From Streptococcus pneumoniae (GTDB lineage Bacteria > Bacillota > Bacilli > Lactobacillales > Streptococcaceae), in assembly GCF_001457635.1 (NCBI RefSeq), contig NZ_LN831051.1, positions 1 through 64,000 of the forward strand: DNA of 64,000 nucleotides. The letters are read 5' to 3'. Each line of letters opens with the position of its first letter. Position 1 is the first letter of the stretch. Of this stretch, positions 57,885-64,000 are shown one piece after another. The translations under genes and the position numbers were made by a program. Below the pieces are notes generated by a model. That model made no database searches, was not told the DNA's origin, and saw only the letters and a program-made list of their open reading frames with translations.

Positions 57885-59450
57885 ATGAGAAAAATATACT
57901 TATCTATTTTCACAAGTCTCTTGCTGATGCTAGGACTTGTCAATGTTGCTCAAGCCGATGAATATTTACGCATCGGTATGGAAGCAGCATATGCTCCCTT
58001 TAACTGGACCCAGGATGATGATAGCAACGGAGCTGTCAAAATCGATGGGACCAATCAGTATGCCAACGGATACGATGTTCAAATCGCCAAGAAAATCGCT
58101 AAGGACTTAGGTAAAGAACCTTTGGTTGTTAAAACCAAGTGGGAAGGTCTAGTCCCTGCCCTTACTTCTGGTAAGATTGACATGATTATCGCAGGTATGA
58201 GTCCAACTGCAGAACGCAAACAAGAAATTGCCTTTTCGAGCAGTTACTATACTAGCGAACCAGTTTTGCTTGTCAAAAAAGATTCTGCCTACGCAAGTGC
58301 TAAATCTTTGGATGACTTTAACGGTGCAAAAATCACTTCTCAACAAGGGGTCTACCTTTATAACTTGATTGCACAAATCCCAGGTGCTAAAAAAGAAACA
58401 GCCATGGGAGACTTCGCTCAAATGCGACAAGCTCTTGAGGCTGGTGTCATTGATGCTTATGTTTCTGAACGTCCAGAAGCACTGACTGCTGAAGCTGCGA
58501 ACTCTAAGTTCAAGATGATTCAAGTAGAACCTGGTTTCAAAACTGGGGAAGAAGATACAGCTATCGCTATCGGGCTTCGTAAAAATGACAATCGTATTAG
58601 CCAAATCAATGCCAGCATTGAAACCATTTCAAAAGATGACCAAGTTGCCTTGATGGATCGTATGATCAAGGAACAACCTGCCGAAGCTACAACAACTGAA
58701 GAGACTAGCAGTAGTTTCTTTAGCCAAGTTGCTAAAATTCTTTCTGAAAACTGGCAACAACTCTTGCGTGGTGCTGGTATCACTCTTTTAATCTCTATCG
58801 TCGGAACCATCATAGGTCTCATTATTGGACTTGCCATTGGTGTCTTCCGTACTGCTCCTCTCTCTGAAAACAAAGTCATTTACGGCCTACAAAAACTAGT
58901 CGGCTGGGTTCTCAATGTCTACATTGAAATTTTCCGTGGTACGCCAATGATTGTTCAATCGATGGTTATCTACTATGGAACTGCCCAAGCTTTCGGGATC
59001 AACCTTGACCGTACACTGGCTGCTATCTTCATCGTTTCAATCAATACCGGTGCCTACATGACTGAAATCGTCCGTGGTGGTATCCTAGCAGTTGACAAGG
59101 GACAATTTGAAGCTGCGACTGCTCTTGGTATGACCCATAACCAGACCATGCGTAAGATTGTCCTACCTCAGGTAGTCCGTAACATCCTACCTGCAACTGG
59201 TAATGAATTTGTCATCAATATCAAAGATACATCTGTATTGAACGTTATCTCTGTTGTCGAACTTTATTTCTCAGGAAATACCGTGGCAACACAAACCTAT
59301 CAATACTTCCAGACATTTACAATCATCGCCGTGATTTACTTTGTCCTCACCTTCACCGTAACACGTATCCTACGCTTTATCGAGCGCAGAATGGACATGG
59401 ATACCTACACTACAGGTGCTAACCAAATGCAAACGGAGGATTTGAAATAA
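57885..59450 (+). CDS. Amino acid ABC transporter, fused substrate-binding and permease protein
   Basis: 521 residues. Signal peptide (1-24, ending AQADEYL), solute-binding domain family 3 (about 25-265, with [13 protein letters not shown] and [17 protein letters not shown]), linker, then a HisM/GlnP-type permease (about 285-505) with the EAA loop [20 protein letters not shown]. The fused design is typical of streptococcal glutamine/polar amino acid importers. Its stop overlaps the ATPase gene start by one base (TAATG). Confidence 0.93.
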   Translation: MRKIYLSIFTSLLLMLGLVNVAQADEYLRIGMEAAYAPFNWTQDDDSNGAVKIDGTNQYANGYDVQIAKKIAKDLGKEPLVVKTKWEGLVPALTSGKIDMIIAGMSPTAERKQEIAFSSSYYTSEPVLLVKKDSAYASAKSLDDFNGAKITSQQGVYLYNLIAQIPGAKKETAMGDFAQMRQALEAGVIDAYVSERPEALTAEAANSKFKMIQVEPGFKTGEEDTAIAIGLRKNDNRISQINASIETISKDDQVALMDRMIKEQPAEATTTEETSSSFFSQVAKILSENWQQLLRGAGITLLISIVGTIIGLIIGLAIGVFRTAPLSENKVIYGLQKLVGWVLNVYIEIFRGTPMIVQSMVIYYGTAQAFGINLDRTLAAIFIVSINTGAYMTEIVRGGILAVDKGQFEAATALGMTHNQTMRKIVLPQVVRNILPATGNEFVINIKDTSVLNVISVVELYFSGNTVATQTYQYFQTFTIIAVIYFVLTFTVTRILRFIERRMDMDTYTTGANQMQTEDLK

Positions 59451-60190
59451 TGACACAAGCAATCCTTGAAATTAAACACCTCAAAAAATCCTATGGACAA
59501 AACGAAGTGCTAAAAGACATTTCACTCACTGTCCACAAGGGAGAGGTCATCTCTATCATCGGAAGCTCTGGAAGCGGAAAATCGACCTTCCTACGCTCCA
59601 TTAACCTACTTGAAACACCAACTGATGGACAAATCCTTTATCATGGACAAAACGTCCTCGAAAAAGGCTATGACCTCACGCAATACCGTGAAAAGTTGGG
59701 GATGGTTTTCCAATCCTTTAACCTCTTTGAAAATCTCAATGTTCTTGAAAACACAATCGTCGCTCAGACAACTGTCCTAAAACGCGAACGCACAGAAGCT
59801 GAAAAGATTGCCAAAGAAAACCTGGAAAAGGTCGGCATGGGAGAACGCTACTGGCAAGCCAAACCAAAACAACTCTCAGGTGGTCAAAAACAACGTGTGG
59901 CCATCGCTCGTGCCCTCTCCATGAATCCGGACGCTATTCTCTTTGATGAACCAACATCAGCTCTCGATCCAGAAATGGTTGGAGAAGTCCTCAAAATCAT
60001 GCAGGACCTGGCTCAGGAAGGCTTGACCATGATTGTCGTAACCCATGAAATGGAATTTGCCCGTGATGTCTCTCACCGTGTTATCTTTATGGATAAGGGC
60101 GTGATCGCTGAAGAAGGTAAACCAGAAGACCTCTTCACCAATCCTAAAGAAGACCGAACAAAAGAGTTCCTTCAACGCTATCTCAAATAA
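59450..60190 (+). CDS. Polar amino acid ABC transporter ATPase
   Basis: 246 residues. Walker [10 protein letters not shown] (about 38), Q-loop [10 protein letters not shown], signature [15 protein letters not shown] (about 143), Walker [15 protein letters not shown] and switch His in [12 protein letters not shown]: complete GlnQ-type ATPase. Translationally coupled to the fused permease. Terminator just downstream. Confidence 0.95.
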   Translation: MTQAILEIKHLKKSYGQNEVLKDISLTVHKGEVISIIGSSGSGKSTFLRSINLLETPTDGQILYHGQNVLEKGYDLTQYREKLGMVFQSFNLFENLNVLENTIVAQTTVLKRERTEAEKIAKENLEKVGMGERYWQAKPKQLSGGQKQRVAIARALSMNPDAILFDEPTSALDPEMVGEVLKIMQDLAQEGLTMIVVTHEMEFARDVSHRVIFMDKGVIAEEGKPEDLFTNPKEDRTKEFLQRYLK

Positions 60191-60197
60191 AAAGAAA

Positions 60198-60225
60198 AGG
60201 CTGCATCAACCGTGCAGTCTTTTTG
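60198..60225 (+). terminator. Terminator of the amino acid transporter operon
   Basis: AGGCTGCA / TGCAGTCT stem (one G-T pair), loop TCAACCG, followed by TTTTT. Confidence 0.8.
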
Positions 60226-60298
60226 CTGTCCTCAAAATGAAAAGGCAGATTCTCTATCTCTACTACTTGAAGGTCAAGAATCCGCCGTTATCCAAAGA

Positions 60299-60514
60299 TT
60301 AATCTTCAAATTTTTCATAATTTTTTTCATAGAAATCAATTAGGCCTAGGGCTGTTTCAAATGAAATATTTTTTACTTTTGCACGACCCTGCGCCAGAGC
60401 AATGATAGACATTTCACGCGCATTCGTTTCTTTAGAGATACGGTAGCCTGTGATTTTCTTATCACGAACCCAGCCAACAACTGATTCTACTTTTTCAAAG
60501 TTTGACTTAGCCAT
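60299..60514 (-). CDS. Small HTH-like protein
   Basis: 71 residues, basic then acidic. VVGWVRDKKITGYRISKETN... NISFETALGLIDFYEKN is consistent with a short helix-turn-helix of the Cro/phage type. The ATG is preceded by AGGAGA. Single gene with no linked partner. Function unknown; a small DNA-binding regulator is likely. Confidence 0.65.
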   Translation of the reverse strand: MAKSNFEKVESVVGWVRDKKITGYRISKETNAREMSIIALAQGRAKVKNISFETALGLIDFYEKNYEKFED

Positions 60515-61062
60515 GTTTTTCTCCTATTTTCTTCTTTATAATATTTAATTGTATACGTTTTTACTACTTTTGTCAATAAAAAAAACATATATTCAACGAA
60601 AATAATTAGTTCAGAATTTTCTTACTTCCTTTTTAAATCCGATAATATATAGGTTTTGCTAGCCTCTACACCATAAATATTTGCTAATAAAAATACTGTA
60701 TTATTACCCTCTTAAGGTGCGAAATTATTCAAGTTCTTAAAAAATGCTTCTCTATTTCCGTAAGATAGCTTATTTCTTCGATTTAAGAACTGAAGATGAT
60801 AGTTCTAACCTTTAGAAATCCAAGCCTTCACTAGCTCAAAAACTCCTATCTTTCTTCCTCAATAAATCATCTGAGAGATAGGTATTCCTTATGTCCTTCA
60901 AATTCATCACTCCTTTGGATATTGAGGTGCTAGCCTAGAAGCAGACACCCGATTATCTAAACCATCCTTAATAGAGATGACAAGACAGATAAGCTCAGTT
61001 AATTACTTATATATCTTTTTAATATGGTATATTTGTCAACAAAAAGAAATCAAATCATACCT
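60515..61062. other. Gene-free stretch between the small HTH gene and a BOX
   Basis: 548 bp of AT-rich sequence with no sustained ORF and no repeat I recognise. It and the sequence 61178-61384 probably include the promoter of the HTH gene near 60550 and the tail of the ilvA transcript. Confidence 0.4.
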
Positions 61063-61177
61063 TATACTCAATGAAAATCAAAGAGCAAACTAGGAAGCTA
61101 GCCGCAAGTTGCTCAAAACACTGTTTTGAGGTTGCAGATAGAGCTAACGTGGTTTGAAGAGATTTTCGAAGAGTATT
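61063..61177 (-). repeat. BOX element (no boxB)
   Basis: TATACTCAATGAAAATCAAA ... TTGCTCAAAACACTGTTTTGAG ... TTTTCGAAGAGTATT, 115 bp, a C-A BOX without boxB. Confidence 0.88.
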
Positions 61178-61384
61178 AAAGACAGTGTGACTATGCTTGT
61201 CAATAGATAGGAAATCAAAATGAAGGATGGAAATCTGAGCCAAACATCATAAGTGCTATAATGAACAGAAGTAAGAATTGCACGATAAGTTTTCTAAAAC
61301 CATAGGAATCGTCCCCTTTCTTCATCTTCATTATAGCACATATACATCAGTTGTACAAATAATATGATATTTTTTTATTAGTCC

Positions 61385-62635
61385 TCAGACAAGCATATTA
61401 TAAAGCGTTTCATTACCATTTAAGTTAATATAAGCTGGATCAAAACCTTCCATTCTACGAATCAAACCTGCATAATCATGCTTATCTGCTAAAGCGATCC
61501 CAATTAATACTGGGCCTGTTCCCTTGCTAGCTCGTTTGATATACTCAAAACGTGTGATATCATCATTTGGCCCCAGGATATCATTTACAAACTCACGCAA
61601 AGCTCCTGGACGTTGTGGGAAATTGACCACAAAGTAATGTTTGATACCATCATAAATCAAGGCACGCTCTTCCATTTCTGGCATACGGTTGATATCATTA
61701 TTTCCTCCAGAAATGATACAACAAATGGTTTTCCCCTTAATATATTCAGCTAAAACCTCTAAAGAGGCGATACTAGCCGCTCCAGCAGGTTCTGCGACTA
61801 TCCCTTGCTTAGAGTAAAGGTCAATCAAGGTTTCAGAAATCAATCCCTCATCGACACCTACCAAAGTTTTAATATGTTGACGAGTTGCTTCATAGGTCAA
61901 CTGACCTACCTTTTGCACAGCAATCCCATCAGCAAATTTATCAATTTCCTTGAGTTTGACTGGACCTCCAGCCTCAAAGGCAGCTTTCATGGAACGCGCT
62001 CCATTCGCCTCTACTCCGATAACCTCAATCTCTGGACTTGTTTCCTTGATATAGGTAGAAACCCCGGCAATGAGACCGCCACCACCAACAGGAACCAAGA
62101 CAGCATCAAAATCAATCGATTCTTTTCGAGCTTCTTCTAAAATCTCATAAGCAACTGTTCCTTGACCTGCTTGAACATGAGCATCATCAAAAGGATCAAT
62201 AAAGGTACGATTTTCAGAGACTGTAAATTCTTGAGCTGCTTTGGCTGAGGCATCAAAGGTATCTCCAACTAGTTTAATAGTTACAAAATCCCCACCAAAA
62301 AAGCGAACCTGACCAATCTTTTGTTGTGGCGTAGTAATGGGCATAAAGATAGTAGCAGGAATTTTCATTTCATTACAAGTATAGGCTACTCCCTGCGCAT
62401 GATTTCCCGCAGAAGCGCAGACTACCCCACGTTCACGTTCTTCCTTGCTGAGCTGGGAAATGGCATAATAGGCACCACGAATTTTAAAGGAGCGAACACG
62501 CTGGGCATTTTCTTTTTTCAAATAAATCTTAGCACCATACTTCTCCGATAAATAATGATCGTAATCCAGTGGAGTATTCACAACCACACCGTTCAAGACC
62601 TTGTGAGCCTTGATTATATCTTTTGAACTTAACAT
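61385..62635 (-). CDS. ilvA: threonine dehydratase (biosynthetic type)
   Basis: 416 residues. Deaminates threonine to 2-oxobutanoate, first step to isoleucine. PLP lysine in RVRSFKIRGAYYA (about residue 47) and the glycine-rich PLP phosphate cup GGGGLIAGV (about 183-191). A short C-terminal ACT-like domain (about 335-416) gives the catabolic/short form rather than the long two-ACT form. Distal gene of the ilv cluster; a perfect hairpin lies 20 bases before its ATG. Confidence 0.93.
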   Translation of the reverse strand: MLSSKDIIKAHKVLNGVVVNTPLDYDHYLSEKYGAKIYLKKENAQRVRSFKIRGAYYAISQLSKEERERGVVCASAGNHAQGVAYTCNEMKIPATIFMPITTPQQKIGQVRFFGGDFVTIKLVGDTFDASAKAAQEFTVSENRTFIDPFDDAHVQAGQGTVAYEILEEARKESIDFDAVLVPVGGGGLIAGVSTYIKETSPEIEVIGVEANGARSMKAAFEAGGPVKLKEIDKFADGIAVQKVGQLTYEATRQHIKTLVGVDEGLISETLIDLYSKQGIVAEPAGAASIASLEVLAEYIKGKTICCIISGGNNDINRMPEMEERALIYDGIKHYFVVNFPQRPGALREFVNDILGPNDDITRFEYIKRASKGTGPVLIGIALADKHDYAGLIRRMEGFDPAYINLNGNETLYNMLV

Positions 62636-62654
62636 ATAAAACCTCTTTTTCTAT

Positions 62655-62682
62655 AAAAAACAGTCACTAATGACTGTTTTTT
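62655..62682. terminator. Perfect 12-bp hairpin between the immunity-like gene and ilvA
   Basis: AAAAAACAGTCA-CTAA-TGACTGTTTTTT. On the minus strand the second arm of the stem ends in six T, so it looks like an intrinsic terminator only 20 bases before the ilvA ATG with no promoter between. Read-through, attenuation or RNA processing must occur for ilvA to be made from the upstream operon. Confidence 0.65.
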
Positions 62683-62684
62683 AG

Positions 62685-63041
62685 TTATTCATCTCCGAAA
62701 ACTTCAGTAACACTTTCATGGTATTTATGAGCCATACGAATCGAAAACTCTTTAGGAAGTTCATAACGATTTGTGGAAATCCAATCATATAACCATTCTA
62801 CCAAACTTTCTTCACTATCATTACGATGGAAGATAAAATAGTTTAAAATTTCTTTATATTCTACATCATTCAAATCCAACGTGTCTACAAATTGACTACG
62901 AGGAACAAAATTAGAATCTAATTTTCTTAGTTGATCTGTCAATTCTCCCAATTGTAAATCCAACTGAAAAAATAGTTTTTGCAGTTGCCTATCAGTTTCA
63001 TCACATCCTGTCTTGATAGAAAACAAATTGGTAATATTCAT
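62685..63041 (-). CDS. Hypothetical protein, possible immunity partner
   Basis: 118 residues, acidic, no signal or membrane segment. Helical start (TDRQLQKLFFQLDLQLGELTDQL) and a C-terminal VEWLYDWISTNRYELPKEF. Family not recognised. It starts 13 bases after the end of the broken secreted-protein gene, in the same direction, the layout of a toxin-immunity pair. No direct evidence of that role. Confidence 0.6.
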   Translation of the reverse strand: MNITNLFSIKTGCDETDRQLQKLFFQLDLQLGELTDQLRKLDSNFVPRSQFVDTLDLNDVEYKEILNYFIFHRNDSEESLVEWLYDWISTNRYELPKEFSIRMAHKYHESVTEVFGDE

Positions 63042-63054
63042 ATGATTTCAACCC

Positions 63055-63591
63055 CTAAATAAGTACATCTAATATCCCACGAATAGCTGAAGCTAAAGTT
63101 TTCGCAGTCCAGTCATTTAAACCCGATTCTTTCAATCCAGATGCAATAATTTGCTCTATTTGATATAAATCGCCATCTATCGTCTCATTTATTCTGCGAA
63201 GAGGACCTTCAATATAGGATAAAGCTTCTCCGAATCTAACAGCTGATTTAGGTCCTAATGATTTACCAACTATATTTGTTAATGTTTTTTATTTCTCAAA
63301 ATCCATTTCGCTATATAACGAGCAGATTTAGTCGCATCAGCTCTCTCAAACGGAGAATGAATTTCAAGACCTTCTTCTCTAGCTATTTGTGCCAATTTGA
63401 AGAATTGTTCAAAGGTCATATGCAACCTACCATCTTCAAAATTAGCATCATCATAAATGTTAATTACAGCATTTTCATCATACGACCAATCTGCTTTATT
63501 TTGGTCTGCTAGCACTATTACCGACGGTGTAATTACATTATACAACTAGAACCAATAATAACGATGCAATTTTTCTCATAATCTTTTTCAT
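63055..63591 (-). pseudogene. Secreted small protein, toxin/bacteriocin-like, two frameshifts
   Basis: Three minus-strand frames join into one ~180-residue protein. Frame 1 (from ATG 63591, GGAG upstream) gives the signal start MKKIMRKIASLLLVLVV. After a shift in a TATA tract near 63542 it continues YNVITPSVIVLA|DQNKADW, completing the signal peptide, then through FFKLAQIAREEGLEIH to ILRNKK. A shift in a six-A run at 63280-63285 continues as TLTNIVGKSLGPKSAVRFG through GILDVLI with stop at 63055-63057. Both breaks are in simple repeats. Function unknown. Confidence 0.65.
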
Positions 63592-63621
63592 AAAATCATC
63601 TCCAGCGCTATATATTTCTAA

Positions 63622-64000
<379 letters not shown>

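Noticed and set aside
60515..61062. Possible decayed transposase in the gap before the BOX
   Set aside because: Six-frame reading gave no stretch resembling a known transposase or other family.

Overview
The window is from Streptococcus pneumoniae or a very close mitis-group relative. This rests on low-GC streptococcal genes in the known pneumococcal order, dense BOX and RUP repeats, a YSIRK/LPXTG endo-beta-N-acetylglucosaminidase, and an SpnIII/ivr-type phase-variable hsdS locus. Gene identities come from protein motifs and remembered gene order; no search was run.

Positions 1-19168 form a giant inverted repeat. Left-arm position x pairs with right-arm position 19172-x, from about 2523 inward to 7593. 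Both arms carry, from outside in: endoD, pgk, a small membrane protein, glnR, glnA, a small truncated ORF, an IS1380-family element, a RUP, a zinc-ribbon gene remnant and the 5' repeat of hsdS. The right arm is intact. The outer 2.5 kb of the left arm (endoD 3' end and pgk) is full of homopolymer insertions and deletions that increase toward position 1. The unique centre (7594-11578) holds a complete set of hsdS target-recognition modules (two TRD1, three TRD2) and a tyrosine recombinase, but no hsdM or hsdR. The simplest reading is that reads from two inversion states of the ivr locus were merged, so the glnA-side flank appears on both sides and the hsdM/hsdR side is missing. A real inverted duplication cannot be excluded from sequence alone.

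From 19 kb the window is ordinary pneumococcal chromosome. It runs: full-length endoD; a Na/phosphate cotransporter; three RUPs; pyrG behind a CTP-sensing type attenuator, with rpoE; a GNAT/ParB-like pair; PAP2 phosphatase and ribU with an FMN riboswitch; trmL with an unassigned leader RNA; an ECF vitamin-type transporter module with a SAM hydroxide adenosyltransferase; and trkA-trkH. Then comes a CcpA-type regulated PTS/glycosidase operon (two PTS permeases, IIA, 6-phospho-beta-galactosidase, DUF4838 protein) with a divergent ROK regulator.

From 46.9 to 49.6 kb is a decayed stretch with an IS1595-type transposase remnant and a two-gene toxin-antitoxin-like pair whose nucleotidyltransferase is frameshifted. 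In other pneumococci this interval can hold the pilus-1 islet; no pilus gene is present here. The rest holds pflB, dinB (bracketed by two BOX elements), uppP, a decayed IS110 element, a DUF2207 membrane protein, a fused glutamine-type ABC transporter with its ATPase, and the end of the ilv operon (ilvC 3' end, a frameshifted secreted-protein gene with a possible immunity partner, and ilvA).
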